64,000 nt of DNA from Streptomyces thermolilacinus SPC6 (GCF_000478605.2 NZ_ASHX02000001.1:1713895-1777894); one strand, 5' to 3'; positions 26,003-34,877 are shown, numbered from the stretch's first letter. The notes: generated by a model from the letters alone, not told the origin. Made by a program: numbers and translations.

Positions 26003-26769
26003 CAGGCGTCCTCCTCCGCTCCGGCGGCGGTGTCGCGGTCTCGTACGGGACGGGGCCCGGCTCCGGCTCCGGCTTCGGCCTCCGGTGCGGCCTCGGCGCC
26101 GAGGTAGCCGCAGGCGGCCGCCCTGCGCAGGGCCTCCTCCTTGGCGCCGGGCGCGTCCAGCGGCCCGTCCACCAGACCGGCGAACCCGATGGCGACCCGG
26201 TCGCCGCCGATGGGCACCAGCCCCACCTCGGCCTCGCCGCCCGGGTCGAACCGGACGGACGACCCGGCCGGGACGCACAGCCGCATCCCGTACGCCGCCG
26301 CCCGGTCGAAGCGCAGGCGCGGGTTGGCCTCGAAGAAGTGGAAGTGCGAGGTGACGCTGACCGGCACGGCGGCGGTGTTGCGCACGGTGAGCGTCGTGAC
26401 GGGGGCCGGTTCGTCGTAGCCGGGGCCCGGCAGCAGCGCGCCGGGGGCGTCCGGTCCCGCCGAGGCACCGCCGATCGGGTCGCTGACGACGGCAAGACGG
26501 GACCCGTCGTCGAACACCGCCTCGACATGGACCTCGGTGACCACGTCCGCCACGCCCGGCAGTACGTCGTCGGGGCCGAGGACCGACCGGGCCGCCTCGA
26601 TCGCCTCCGCGAGGCGGCGGCCGTCGCGGGCGGCCTCGCAGACCGTGTCGGCGATGAGGGCGGTGGCCTCGGGGACGTTGAGCCGCAGTCCGCGGGCGCG
26701 GCGGGCCCGGGCGAGTTCGGCTGCCCCGAAGAGAAGCAGCCGGTCGCGTTCCGTGGGGGTCAGGCGCAC
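26002..26769 (-). CDS. ureAB: Fused urease gamma/beta subunit
   Basis: A 255-residue fusion. Residues 1-95 match the gamma subunit (LTPTERDRLLLFGAAELARARRARGLRLNVPEATALIAD and DVLPGVADVVTEVHVEAVFDDGSRL). After a linker, residues about 110-225 match the beta subunit (VTTLTVRNTAAVPVSVTSHFHFFEANPRLRFDRAAAYGMRL). Fused UreAB is known in actinobacteria and Helicobacter. The start is GTG at 26769 with AGGAGG upstream. An Ala/Glu/Pro-rich C-terminal tail is variable. It is the first gene of the ureAB-ureC-aguA unit. Its promoter region carries the palindrome at 26802-26820. Confidence 0.92.
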   Translation of the reverse strand: MRLTPTERDRLLLFGAAELARARRARGLRLNVPEATALIADTVCEAARDGRRLAEAIEAARSVLGPDDVLPGVADVVTEVHVEAVFDDGSRLAVVSDPIGGASAGPDAPGALLPGPGYDEPAPVTTLTVRNTAAVPVSVTSHFHFFEANPRLRFDRAAAYGMRLCVPAGSSVRFDPGGEAEVGLVPIGGDRVAIGFAGLVDGPLDAPGAKEEALRRAAACGYLGAEAAPEAEAGAGAGPRPVRDRDTAAGAEEDA

Positions 26770-26801
26770 GGCCCTCGCACCTCCTGGCGTGTACGACGAG
26801 G

Positions 26802-26820
26802 TTTAGAGCAACACTCTAAA
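26802..26820 (-). promoter_or_regulatory. Perfect palindrome TTTAGAG-N5-CTCTAAA upstream of ureAB
   Basis: Seven-base arms separated by CAACA lie 33 bases before the ureAB GTG. The size and form suit a TetR-family operator, and a TetR gene is part of the same cluster. On the minus strand it contains TAGAGT, a possible -10 element. The regulator assignment is inference. Confidence 0.65.
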
Positions 26821-27158
26821 GCGGGCGCGTGAGAAAGAGAAGTCCCCTTTAGGACCAGGCGCCCGAAGTATTGAACGACACTCGAAACTCGACACCCGCC
26901 GGTGCGGGACCGACGGGCGCGGGCGGGGTACGGGCCTACGGGCGCGCGGGCCTCAGGCTCGCGGCCGTCAGGCGCATGGGCGGGCGCGCGACGACGCGAG
27001 GGCGGCCCTGAGGCGCGCGGACGCACGGGCGACGGGTCCCGGCGCACGGGTACGCGAAACGCGCCGCGCCCGCCGGGCCCGCGGCCGCCCTGGGGTGGGC
27101 GGGACGCGGACCGCGGCGGGCGCGGCGCGAAAGGCGAGAGGGAAGGCCGGGCGCGGGC
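26821..27158. other. Intergenic region between ureAB and ilvE
   Basis: No gene is convincing here. The left part should hold the ureAB promoter. The right part holds the ilvE terminator (27060-27129). The rest is GC-rich filler without codon bias on either strand. Confidence 0.6.
27060..27129 (-). terminator. ilvE terminator
   Basis: A perfect 16-bp stem (27060-27075 with 27114-27129) whose 38-base loop also contains pairing. It starts 30 bases after the ilvE stop. On the minus strand TTTCGCG follows soon after. Confidence 0.65.
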
Positions 27159-28250
27159 TCAGGCGACCTGGTGGGTCCAGCCGTGGGTGTCCTCGGCGGC
27201 GCCGGTCTGGATGTCCAGCAGGGCCCGGCGAAGCCTCAGGGTGACCTCGCCCGGCTGCCCGTCGCCCTGCGTCCACTGGCCACCGGCGGACTTGACCGTG
27301 CCGACCGGGGTGATCACGGCCGCCGTGCCGCAGGCGAAGACCTCCGTGAGCGTGCCGTTCTCCGTGTCGCGGCGCCACTGCCCGGTGGAGATCCGGCCCT
27401 CCTCCGACTCGTAGCCGAGGTCACGGGCGACCTGGAGCAGCGAGTCGCGGGTGATCCCGGCCAGCAGGGAGCCGGTCAGCTCCGGGGTGACGATCTTGTT
27501 CCCGTACACGAAGTACAGGTTCATGCCGCCCATCTCCTCGACCCACTTGTGCTCCAGCGCGTCGAGCCACACGACCTGGTCGCAGCCCTTCGCGGCGGCC
27601 TCGGCCTGGGCGAGCAGGGACGCGGCGTAGTTGCCGCCCGTCTTGGCGAAGCCCATGCCGCCGGGGACCGCGCGGACGTAGTTCTCCGACAGCCAGACGG
27701 AGACCGGCTTCACACCGCCCGGGAAGTACGCCCCGGCGGGCGACGCGATGACGATGAACAGGTACTCGTTGGCGGGCCGGACGCCCAGCCCGACCTCCGT
27801 GGCGATCATGAAGGGGCGCAGGTAGAGGGACTCCTCACCGCCGTGCGGCGGGACCCACGCCTCGTCCTGCCGGACCAGCGCGTCGCACGCCGCGACGAAC
27901 GTCTCGACGGGCAGCTCCGGCATGGCGAGGCGGCGGGCGGAGCGCTGGAACCGCTCGGCGTTGGCCTCGGGGCGGAACAGGGACACCGTGCCGTCGGGGC
28001 GCCGGTACGCCTTCAGGCCCTCGAAGATCTCCTGGGCGTAGTGCAGCGTCATGTTGGCGGGGTCGATGGACAGCGGCGCGTACGGCGTCAGCTGTGCGTC
28101 GTGCCAGCCGCGGCCCTCCGTCCACTTGATCGTCACCATGTGGTCGGTGAAGTGGCGGCCGAAGCCGGGGTTGGCCAGGATCGCCTCGCGCTGGGCGGCG
28201 GACAGCGGGTTCGAGGAGGGCTTGAGCTCGATCGTCGTGGGCGTCGTCAT
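27159..28250 (-). CDS. ilvE: Branched-chain amino acid aminotransferase
   Basis: A 363-residue PLP enzyme of fold type IV (class IIIb) that interconverts the branched-chain amino acids and their 2-oxo acids, the last step of the Ile/Leu/Val pathway and the first step of their breakdown. [19 protein letters not shown] is the typical N-terminal motif. The PLP lysine is in [12 protein letters not shown] (Lys203). [27 protein letters not shown] and [14 protein letters not shown] bind the cofactor phosphate. The ATG at 28250 was chosen because homologues begin near MTTPTTIEL. An upstream extension in the same frame has no ribosome site. It lies downstream of leuB, separated by a terminator, so it probably has its own promoter. 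Confidence 0.95.
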   Translation of the reverse strand: MTTPTTIELKPSSNPLSAAQREAILANPGFGRHFTDHMVTIKWTEGRGWHDAQLTPYAPLSIDPANMTLHYAQEIFEGLKAYRRPDGTVSLFRPEANAERFQRSARRLAMPELPVETFVAACDALVRQDEAWVPPHGGEESLYLRPFMIATEVGLGVRPANEYLFIVIASPAGAYFPGGVKPVSVWLSENYVRAVPGGMGFAKTGGNYAASLLAQAEAAAKGCDQVVWLDALEHKWVEEMGGMNLYFVYGNKIVTPELTGSLLAGITRDSLLQVARDLGYESEEGRISTGQWRRDTENGTLTEVFACGTAAVITPVGTVKSAGGQWTQGDGQPGEVTLRLRRALLDIQTGAAEDTHGWTHQVA

Positions 28251-28455
28251 GAGTGCTGTGTCCTTCACCGGTTGTGTGGATCGGACCGCGCTCACGCCGC
28301 CGCTCCAGCCGCGTGCGGCGGCTGCTGTCAGGACGTCCGAGCTGTACCGCATGCCGCGGCCCCGCGTTCGATTATCGCTCGTGGGGTCGCGGCGGGGAAA
28401 CGGGTGTGACCGCGGTCCGTGGGTTCGATGGTGGCACCCGCGGCCGCACAGGAGA

Positions 28456-28486
28456 AGCCGCCGGGTGCTGGTGCGACCCGGCGGCT
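28456..28486 (-). terminator. leuB terminator
   Basis: A perfect 11-bp stem (28456-28466 with 28476-28486) with a 9-base loop, 25 bases after the leuB stop. Confidence 0.7.
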
Positions 28487-28511
28487 GTGTCTGGTGCTCC
28501 CAGTCGGCGGG

Positions 28512-29555
28512 TCAGGACGCTACGCGTACCGCGAGCGCGTCGCCGATCTCTTCCGTGGTGCGCGCGGGGGCGCCGGCCCGCTCGGCGAGGTCGGCGGCGA
28601 CCGCCTCCTCGATGCGGATGGCCTCGGAGTCGTGGCCGAGATGGCGCAGGAGCAGCGCGACGGACAGGACGGTGGCGGTGGGGTCGGCCTTGCCCTGGCC
28701 CGCGATGTCGGGCGCGGAGCCGTGCACCGGCTCAAACATCGACGGGAACGCGCCCGTCGGGTTGATGTTGCCGGAGGCCGCCAGGCCGATGCCGCCGGTC
28801 ACGGCAGCGGCGAGGTCGGTGAGGATGTCGCCGAAGAGGTTGTCGGTGACGATGACGTCGAAGCGCTCGGGCTGGGTGACGAAGAAGATCGTCGCGGCGT
28901 CGACGTGCAGGTAGTCGGTGGTGACCTCGGGGTACTCCTCGCCGACCTTGTCGAAGATCTTCTTCCACATGTGGCCGGCGTGGACGAGGACGTTGTTCTT
29001 GTGGACGAGCGTCAGCTTCTTGCGGGGGCGGGCCTTGGCGCGCTCGTACGCGTCGCGGACGACGCGCTCGACGCCGTACGCCGTGTTGACGCTGACCTCG
29101 GTGGCGACCTCGGCCGGGGTGCCGGTGCGGAGGCTGCCGCCGTTGCCCGTGTACGGGCCCTCGGTGCCCTCGCGGACGACGACGAAGTCGATGTCGGGGC
29201 GGCCGGCCAGCGGGCTCGCGGTGTGCGGGAAGAGCTTCGAGGGGCGCAGGTTCACATAGTGGTCGAACGCGAAGCGCAGCTTCAGCAGCAGGCCGCGCTC
29301 CAGCACGCCGGACGGCACGGACGGGTCGCCGATCGCGCCGAGGAGGATGGCGTCGTGGCCCTTGAGCTGCTCCAGCTCCACCTCGGGGAGGGTCTCCCCG
29401 GTGCGGTGCCATCGCCGTGCGCCGAGGTCGTACTCCCGGGTCTCCAGCTTCACGTCCTGCGGGAGGACCGCGGACAGGACCTTGAGCCCCTGGGACACGA
29501 CCTCCTGGCCGATGCCGTCACCGGGGATCACTGCGAGATTGATGCTGCGAGACAT
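28512..29555 (-). CDS. leuB: 3-isopropylmalate dehydrogenase
   Basis: A 347-residue NAD-dependent beta-decarboxylating dehydrogenase of leucine synthesis (3-isopropylmalate to 4-methyl-2-oxopentanoate). [12 protein letters not shown] opens the fold. The substrate Arg residues are in [13 protein letters not shown]. Lys and Asp residues are in [10 protein letters not shown] and [16 protein letters not shown] (metal ligands). The NAD-binding motif is [17 protein letters not shown]. The start is ATG at 29555. It is of the actinobacterial short form without insertions. Confidence 0.96.
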   Translation of the reverse strand: MSRSINLAVIPGDGIGQEVVSQGLKVLSAVLPQDVKLETREYDLGARRWHRTGETLPEVELEQLKGHDAILLGAIGDPSVPSGVLERGLLLKLRFAFDHYVNLRPSKLFPHTASPLAGRPDIDFVVVREGTEGPYTGNGGSLRTGTPAEVATEVSVNTAYGVERVVRDAYERAKARPRKKLTLVHKNNVLVHAGHMWKKIFDKVGEEYPEVTTDYLHVDAATIFFVTQPERFDVIVTDNLFGDILTDLAAAVTGGIGLAASGNINPTGAFPSMFEPVHGSAPDIAGQGKADPTATVLSVALLLRHLGHDSEAIRIEEAVAADLAERAGAPARTTEEIGDALAVRVAS

Positions 29556-29735
29556 GGCGGGAACCCTACTCCTCGTCCCACTGCCTGACATGGACCGTCC
29601 GCCATTCGGACAGACGGCGTGCCGGGCCTGTGCCGCACGGCCGGTGGCGCCGCCGGGGCGGACGGCCGGCCGTACGGGATCGTCGGCGCTGGTCAGTACG
29701 GGTGGGCGTAGCCGGTGAACGGCTCGGCGACCGGT

Positions 29736-29870
29736 TCAGTGGCCGGTCGAGCCGCCGTTGTCACGGCGGTCCAGGGCGCGCTGGAGGGCGGCGGCGGCGT
29801 TCTTGCGCTCGGTCTCGGTGGGACGGGTGCCCGAGTGGCGGACACGGCGGCGGGTGCTGGCAGCGGTCAT
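29736..29870 (-). CDS. Small basic protein, 44 residues
   Basis: This short frame starts at ATG 29870 with a strong AAGGAG ribosome site 7 bases upstream and ends at TGA (29736-29738). The product is MTAASTRRRVRHSGTRPTET continuing with ERKNAAAALQRALDRRDNGG and ending STGH. It is basic at the N-terminus, then one amphipathic helix (ETERKNAAAALQRALDRRD). Codon third positions are almost all G or C, as in real genes here. I know no function. It stands alone between leuB and the acetyltransferase gene. Confidence 0.65.
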   Translation of the reverse strand: MTAASTRRRVRHSGTRPTETERKNAAAALQRALDRRDNGGSTGH

Positions 29871-30108
29871 GGTGGCTCCTTGGCGGGGCGAAGGCTCGGG
29901 GAGGCGCCGGAAGGGGCGGGGAGCGCCGCCGCAGGGGTGACCTGCCAGAGGCGTGCGCGCTCATCTCCGCCGTTCGCTGATGGAGCGAGACGTTCGGCTC
30001 CTACCAAGCTAAGCGAGCACGCTGCCGCTGTCTCCGTGAATACTCGGACTTCCTACTATCTGAGACGGGCAACGCCGAACGCCCTGGTCGGGGAGGCGCG
30101 CCGCGCGG

Positions 30109-30657
30109 TCAGAGCACGTCGCCGTCCCGCCAGTCGAACTGAAGGGGGCCGTCCTCCGGCGCGGGCAGCGGCCGTCCGGCGGCGGGTCGCAGGAACGTGC
30201 AGTCCTCGTCGTCCGCCAGCCTGGTCACGCCGTGCGGGCCGTACCCCTCGACGCGGCCGTTCCACAGGTGCCAGCCGCGCGAGCGGTACAGCAGGGCGCC
30301 CTCGTCGGACGCGGACAGCGCCCCGAAGTCGTACGCGCCGTCGACGACCTCCTCCAGCGCGGCCATGACCCGGGCGCCCACGCCCTGGCGGCGGCGCTCC
30401 GCCCGTACGCCCACGGCCTCGACGTACCCGACCCGGTGGGCGCGCCCGGCGTGGACGACGCGGCGCATGACGACGCTGCCGTGCGCGACGATCCGCCCCT
30501 GGGCGTCCTCGACGTACGCGTGGACACCGCCGAGGCCGTGCTCCCAGTCGTCCTCGCCCAGGTCGCCGTCGAAGGCGTCCTCCAGCATGGCGCGGATCGC
30601 CGCGAGCACGGCGGGCTTCAACTCGTAGGTGTGGGCGGTATGGAGACGATCGCTCAT
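30109..30657 (-). CDS. GNAT acetyltransferase of the AAC(2')-I type
   Basis: A 182-residue GNAT protein. Its pattern follows mycobacterial aminoglycoside 2'-N-acetyltransferases from end to end: AFDGDLGEDDWEHGLGGVHAYV at residues 27-48, VVMRRVVHAGRAHRVGYVEAVGVRAERRRQGVG as the acetyl-CoA motif A, GALSASDEGALLYRSRGWHLWNG, and the C-terminal DWRDGDVL. The family acetylates the 2'-amino group of aminoglycosides, but chromosomal members in actinobacteria may have housekeeping substrates. The start is ATG at 30657, with GTG at 30666 also possible. Resistance cannot be claimed from sequence. Confidence 0.82.
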   Translation of the reverse strand: MSDRLHTAHTYELKPAVLAAIRAMLEDAFDGDLGEDDWEHGLGGVHAYVEDAQGRIVAHGSVVMRRVVHAGRAHRVGYVEAVGVRAERRRQGVGARVMAALEEVVDGAYDFGALSASDEGALLYRSRGWHLWNGRVEGYGPHGVTRLADDEDCTFLRPAAGRPLPAPEDGPLQFDWRDGDVL

Positions 30658-30697
30658 ACCGCCCACTGTGGCACTGCTCCCGCCGGGGCGGGCGTGG

Positions 30698-31768
30698 CTA
30701 GTACACGTTCACGCCATAGGCGGTCAGGGCCTCGCGGACCGGCTGGTGGATGGCCGAGCCGTTGGTGCCCGTGCAGCCGGAGCTGCCGGAGTGGATGCCG
30801 AGCGCGACCGAACCGGCGAAGTGGGCGCCGCCGCTGTCGCCGCCCGCGGAGCAGGCGGTCGTGCGGACCATGCCGTAGACGGGGCCGTCGCTGTAGTTGA
30901 CGGTGACGTTGACCGCGGTGACGCTGCCGCTGGTGACCTTGGTCGTGGAGCCGCTCTTCTGGATGGCCTGGCCGACGACGGCGTCGGCGGCCGACGCGAT
31001 GTCCTGGTAGCTGCCGTTGTAGAGGTTGACCCGGCCGCCGAGGTTGGTGGTGGTCGTGTAGCGGACGATCCCGTAGTCGTTGGTCGGGAAGCTGGTGCCC
31101 TCGCGGACGCCGATGGAGGCGCCGCCGGAGGTGGCCGACCAGGTGGACGAGATGTTGGTGCAGTGGCCGGCGGTGAGGAAGTACCGGACGTTGTTCTTGG
31201 TGACGTTGAAGGCGGCCGAGCAGCGGGAGCCGCCGCCGTAGATGGCGTCACCGCCCGCCACCTCGCGCTTGAACACGCCGGGGACGCGGGTGACGCGTAC
31301 GGCGCCGTCGAGCGAGGCGGCGACCTGGCGGAGCCGGGCCAGGTCGCGGGCGGAGACGGAGGAGTCGGCCTCGACGGCGATCTGGTTGGTGCGCGGGTCC
31401 AGGCCCCAGGAGGTGCCGGTGATCTTGGCCTTGGCCTCCAGCGCGGCCATGGCGGCGTCGAGCTGGGCGGCGCCGCGCTGGACGCGCTTGGGCGTGGCGC
31501 CGGCGGCGCGGGCCTTCGCGGCGGCGGCCTCGGTGGTGACGGTGACGACGAGTTCGCCGGTCTCGGCGTCCACGTAGGTGCCGGCGCTGTCGTCGCCGAG
31601 GGTCCGCTCCACGGTGGCGTCGAGGGCGTGGAGGGCGGCGGCCGCGTCGGGGGCGGGGGTGGGGGTGAGGGGTGCGTCCGCGGCTCCGGCCGGGGTGGCG
31701 GCGAAGCCGAGGGAGGCGACGACGAGCAGGGCGGACAGTCCGGTGCGCGCACGGGTGGTGCGTCTCAT
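30698..31768 (-). CDS. Streptogrisin-type secreted serine protease (S1E)
   Basis: A 356-residue preproprotease of the alpha-lytic/streptogrisin group. It has a signal peptide (RTGLSALLVVASLGFAATPAGA) and a pro-region of about 140 residues acting as folding chaperone (LDATVERTLGDDSAGTYVDA and AQLDAAMAALEAKAKITG). The mature chymotrypsin-like domain probably begins near VAGGDAIYGGGSRCSAAFNV. The catalytic triad is visible: His202 in LTAGHC, Asp231 in TNDYGIV, and Ser312 in AGGDSGG. Cysteine pairs fit the two family disulphides. The start is ATG at 31768 with GAAGGAG upstream. It is monocistronic between AAC(2') and the P5C dehydrogenase gene. Confidence 0.95.
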   Translation of the reverse strand: MRRTTRARTGLSALLVVASLGFAATPAGAADAPLTPTPAPDAAAALHALDATVERTLGDDSAGTYVDAETGELVVTVTTEAAAAKARAAGATPKRVQRGAAQLDAAMAALEAKAKITGTSWGLDPRTNQIAVEADSSVSARDLARLRQVAASLDGAVRVTRVPGVFKREVAGGDAIYGGGSRCSAAFNVTKNNVRYFLTAGHCTNISSTWSATSGGASIGVREGTSFPTNDYGIVRYTTTTNLGGRVNLYNGSYQDIASAADAVVGQAIQKSGSTTKVTSGSVTAVNVTVNYSDGPVYGMVRTTACSAGGDSGGAHFAGSVALGIHSGSSGCTGTNGSAIHQPVREALTAYGVNVY

Positions 31769-31927
31769 GCCGGTGGTCTCCTTCGTCGGTGACGGGTGGG
31801 ACGTACCGAGGAAGGAATTTGACATGGCCCCTTCATTACCGCAAGGGGGCGTGCCGGCCCGGGCGCGGCGCGGGGCAGCGCCGACCGGGGCGGTGCCGAC
31901 CGCGCGGACGGGAGCGCCGGCATGGAA

Positions 31928-31965
31928 ACCGCCCCCGCCCGGCGTGGGGGCCGGACGGGGGCGGT
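31928..31965. terminator. Hairpin upstream of the protease gene
   Basis: A 10-bp perfect stem (31928-31937 with 31956-31965) and an 18-base loop. It may serve as a second terminator for the P5C dehydrogenase transcript. Confidence 0.4.
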
Positions 31966-31980
31966 GTCTGGGGGCGGTCC

Positions 31981-32076
31981 CGTACGGGGCCGGGGTGACG
32001 CCTACGGGTCGGGGGCGTCCCCTACAGGGCCGGGTGACCCTACGGGCCGGGGTGGCCCGTAGGGGCCGGGAGGGGC
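31981..32076. repeat. Five imperfect 18-20 bp tandem repeats
   Basis: Units start at 31981, 32001, 32021, 32039 and 32057, with the shared pattern CCTACGGGCCGGGGTGAC. They lie just after the P5C dehydrogenase stop and include the terminator at 32039-32063. The remaining intergenic sequence to 31769 contains the protease promoter region and no gene. Confidence 0.6.
32039..32063 (-). terminator. P5C dehydrogenase terminator
   Basis: A perfect 10-bp stem, CCTACGGGCC with GGCCCGTAGG, and a 5-base loop, 14 bases after the stop of the P5C dehydrogenase gene. Confidence 0.7.
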
Positions 32077-32077
32077 G

Positions 32078-33709
32078 TCAGCCCATGTGCGGGTAGCCGT
32101 ACTCGGTCGGCGGGACCAGCGTCTCCTTGATGGCGCGGGTCAGCGTCCAGCGCATCAGGTTCTGCGGGGCGCCGGCCTTGTCGTTGGTGCCGGAGGCGCG
32201 GCCGCCGCCGAAGGGCTGCTGGCCGACGACGGCGCCGGTCGACTTGTCGTTGATGTAGAAGTTGCCCGCGGCGTACCGCAGCTTCTCCATCGTGTGCGCG
32301 GCGGCGGCACGGTCCTTGGCGATGACCGAACCGGTCAGCGCGTAGGCGGACACCGACTCCATCTGGTCGAGCATGGCGTCGTACTGGTCGTCCTCGTATA
32401 CGTACACGGCAAGGATCGGGCCGAAGTACTCGTCCCGGAACACCTCGTTCTCCGGGTCGGTGCACTCGATGACGGTCGGGCGGACGAAGTAGCCCACCGA
32501 GTCGTCGTACGAGCCGCCCGCGACGATCGTGCACGCCGGGTCCGCCTTGGCGCGGTCGATCGCGGCCTTGTTCTTGGCGAACGCGCGCTCGTCGATGACG
32601 GCGCCGATGAAGTTCGTCAGGTCGGTGACGTCACCCATCTTGATGCCGTCCACCTCGGCCGCGAACTCCTCCTTGAAGCCGGAGTTCCAGATCGAGGCGG
32701 GGATGTACGCGCGCGAGGTCGCCGAGCACTTCTGGCCCTGGAACTCGAACGCGCCACGCGTCAGCGCGGTCTTCAGGACGGCGCGGTCGGCGCTCGGGTG
32801 CGCGACGACGAAGTCCTTGCCGCCCGTCTCGCCGACGATCCGCGGGTAGGAGCGGTACTTCTCGATGTTGTTGCCGACCGTCTTCCACAGGTGCTGGAAG
32901 GTGCGGGTGGAGCCGGTGAAGTGGATGCCCGCGAGCATCGGGTGCTCCAGGGCCACCTCGGAGACGGCGATGCCGTCGCCGGTCACCAGGTTGATGACGC
33001 CCTTCGGCAGGCCGGCCTCCTCCAGCAGCTCCATGAGCAGCACGGCGGCGTGGGTCTGCGTCGGGGACGGCTTCCACACGACGACGTTGCCCATGAGGGC
33101 CGGGGCGGTGGGCAGGTTGCCCGCGATGGCCGTGAAGTTGAACGGCGTGATCGCGTAGACGAAGCCCTCCAGCGGGCGGTGGTCCAGACGGTTCCACACG
33201 CCGGGCGAGTTCGCCGGGGGCTGCTCGGCGAGCAGGTCACGGGCGTACTTGACGTTGAACCGCCAGAAGTCGACCAGCTCGCACGGCGTGTCGATCTCGG
33301 CCTGCTGGGCGGTCTTCGACTGGCCGAGCATGGTCGAGGCGGCCAGCGTCTCGCGCCACGGGCCGGACAGCAGCTCGGCGGCGCGCAGGAAGATCGCGGC
33401 GCGGTCGTCGAAGGACATCGCGCGCCACGCCGGAGCGGCGGCCAGGGCGGCGTCGACGGCGTCCTGGGCGTCCTGCCGGGTCGCGGCGGCGAAGGTGCCG
33501 ATCACGGCCCGGTGGTTGTGCGGCTGCACGACGTCCACCCGCTCGCCGCCGCCCATGCGCTTGACGCCGTTGATGGTCATCGGCAGGTCGATCGGGTTCT
33601 CGGCCAGCTCCTTGAGCTTGGCCTCCAGCCGGGTCCGCTCCGGGGAGCCGGGGGCGTAGCCGTGCACCGGCTCGTTGACCGGGGCGGGGACCTGGGTCAC
33701 AGCGTCCAT
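32078..33709 (-). CDS. pruA: 1-pyrroline-5-carboxylate dehydrogenase
   Basis: A 543-residue aldehyde dehydrogenase superfamily enzyme that oxidises glutamate semialdehyde (from P5C) to glutamate with NAD, the second step of proline breakdown. The catalytic Cys328 is in FQGQKCSATSRAY. The general base Glu294 is in IVGETGGKDF. ITPFNFTAIAGNLP and GDGIAVSEVALEHPMLAGIHFTGS bind NAD. KSTGAVVGQQPFGGGRASGTNDKAGAP is the C-terminal family signature. It lies 59 bases downstream of the proline dehydrogenase gene in one operon. The two enzymes are separate here, unlike the fused PutA of proteobacteria. Confidence 0.96.
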   Translation of the reverse strand: MDAVTQVPAPVNEPVHGYAPGSPERTRLEAKLKELAENPIDLPMTINGVKRMGGGERVDVVQPHNHRAVIGTFAAATRQDAQDAVDAALAAAPAWRAMSFDDRAAIFLRAAELLSGPWRETLAASTMLGQSKTAQQAEIDTPCELVDFWRFNVKYARDLLAEQPPANSPGVWNRLDHRPLEGFVYAITPFNFTAIAGNLPTAPALMGNVVVWKPSPTQTHAAVLLMELLEEAGLPKGVINLVTGDGIAVSEVALEHPMLAGIHFTGSTRTFQHLWKTVGNNIEKYRSYPRIVGETGGKDFVVAHPSADRAVLKTALTRGAFEFQGQKCSATSRAYIPASIWNSGFKEEFAAEVDGIKMGDVTDLTNFIGAVIDERAFAKNKAAIDRAKADPACTIVAGGSYDDSVGYFVRPTVIECTDPENEVFRDEYFGPILAVYVYEDDQYDAMLDQMESVSAYALTGSVIAKDRAAAAHTMEKLRYAAGNFYINDKSTGAVVGQQPFGGGRASGTNDKAGAPQNLMRWTLTRAIKETLVPPTEYGYPHMG

Positions 33710-33768
33710 GGGTCTCGTAACTCCTTTGGTGAGGGGTGTCAGGGGCGGCGCCCCCGCTGGGCTCCGGA

Positions 33769-34695
33769 TCAGTTCTTGGTGATCATCGAGCGGGCGAAGA
33801 ACAGCAGGTTGGCCGGCTTCTCCGCGAGACGGCGCATGAAGTATCCGTACCAGTCGGTCCCGTACGCCGTGTAGACCCGCATGCGGTGGCCCTCGGCGGC
33901 GAGCCGCACGTGCTCGTCGCCGCGGATGCCGTACAGCATCTGGAACTCGTACTCATCCAGTTTGCGCCCGTGGCGGCGCGCGAGCTCCTGGGTGATCGCG
34001 ATGAGCCGCGGATCGTGCGAGCCGATCATGGGGTAGCCCTCGCCCGCCATGAGGATCTTGAGGATGCGGACGTACGCCCGGTCGGTCTCCGCCTTGTCCT
34101 GGTACGCCACGGACGCGGGCTCCTTGTAGGCGCCCTTCACCAGGCGGACGCGGCTGCCGTTCGCGGCGAGGCGGCGGGCGTCCTCCTCGGTGCGGAAGAG
34201 GTACGCCTGGATGACGCAGCCGGTCATCGGGAAGTCCTTCCGCAGCTCCTCGTGGATGGCGAACATCGAGTCGAGGGTCGTGTGGTCCTCGGCGTCCAGC
34301 GTGACGGTGGTCCCGATCGCGGCGGCCGCCTCGACGACCGGGCGGACATTGGCGAGGGCCAGCTCGTGGCCGCCTTCCAGCGCCTGGCCGAACATCGACA
34401 GCTTGACGGACATCTCCGCCTTCTCGCCCAGGCCCAGCGGCTCCAGGCGGCGGATCAGCTCCAGGTAGGCGTCGCGGGCGGCGGTCGCCTGCTCCGGGGT
34501 GGTGATGTCCTCGCCGACGACGTCGAGGGTGACTTCCAAGCCCTTGTCGGTGAGGTCCGTGACGATGGGGATGACCTGGTCGACGGTCTCCCCGGGGATG
34601 AACCGGTCGACGACCGGCTTGGTCACCGGGGCCGCCGACACAATGCGGCGCATCTTGTCGCTGCGCGAAGCGGCGAGGATCACGGGACCCAGCAC
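33769..34695 (-). CDS. putB: Proline dehydrogenase
   Basis: A 308-residue monofunctional FAD enzyme (PRODH barrel) that oxidises proline to P5C and passes electrons to the quinone pool. LEVTLDVVGEDITTPEQA opens the barrel. VRLVKGAYKEP holds the conserved Lys near the flavin. LYGIRGDEHVRLAAEGHRMRVYTAYGTDWYGYFMRRLAEKPAN carries the paired Arg residues that hold the substrate carboxylate. The GTG start at 34695 has GGAGG 7 bases upstream. The longer ATG frame from 34827 has no family-like residues. It is divergent from the PucR-type gene. Confidence 0.93.
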   Translation of the reverse strand: MLGPVILAASRSDKMRRIVSAAPVTKPVVDRFIPGETVDQVIPIVTDLTDKGLEVTLDVVGEDITTPEQATAARDAYLELIRRLEPLGLGEKAEMSVKLSMFGQALEGGHELALANVRPVVEAAAAIGTTVTLDAEDHTTLDSMFAIHEELRKDFPMTGCVIQAYLFRTEEDARRLAANGSRVRLVKGAYKEPASVAYQDKAETDRAYVRILKILMAGEGYPMIGSHDPRLIAITQELARRHGRKLDEYEFQMLYGIRGDEHVRLAAEGHRMRVYTAYGTDWYGYFMRRLAEKPANLLFFARSMITKN

Positions 34696-34841
34696 GGGGC
34701 ACCTCCACGAACAGGGGTTGACACCAGGATGAAGCGGCCGGAATCCGACGTCACGGAAACGGCACGGAGAACCACCGTGAAACCTAAGGATCACCCCGCT
34801 CCCGGGCCATCGACAGCTGTCACGCATCCGTGCCGCCGATC

Positions 34842-34857
34842 TCAGACATCTGTCTGA
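34842..34857 (+). promoter_or_regulatory. Palindrome TCAGACA-TC-TGTCTGA in the putB/pucR interval
   Basis: Perfect 7-base arms with a 2-base spacer lie 20 bases upstream of the regulator's GTG start and 146 bases upstream of the divergent proline dehydrogenase start. It is a plausible autoregulatory operator. Which protein binds it is inference. Confidence 0.55.
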
Positions 34858-34877
34858 AGGGGTGGGAGAATGTCCGG

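Noticed and set aside
31981..32076. CRISPR-like array
   Set aside because: The repeats are only 18-20 bp, imperfect and without spacers, and no cas genes are near.
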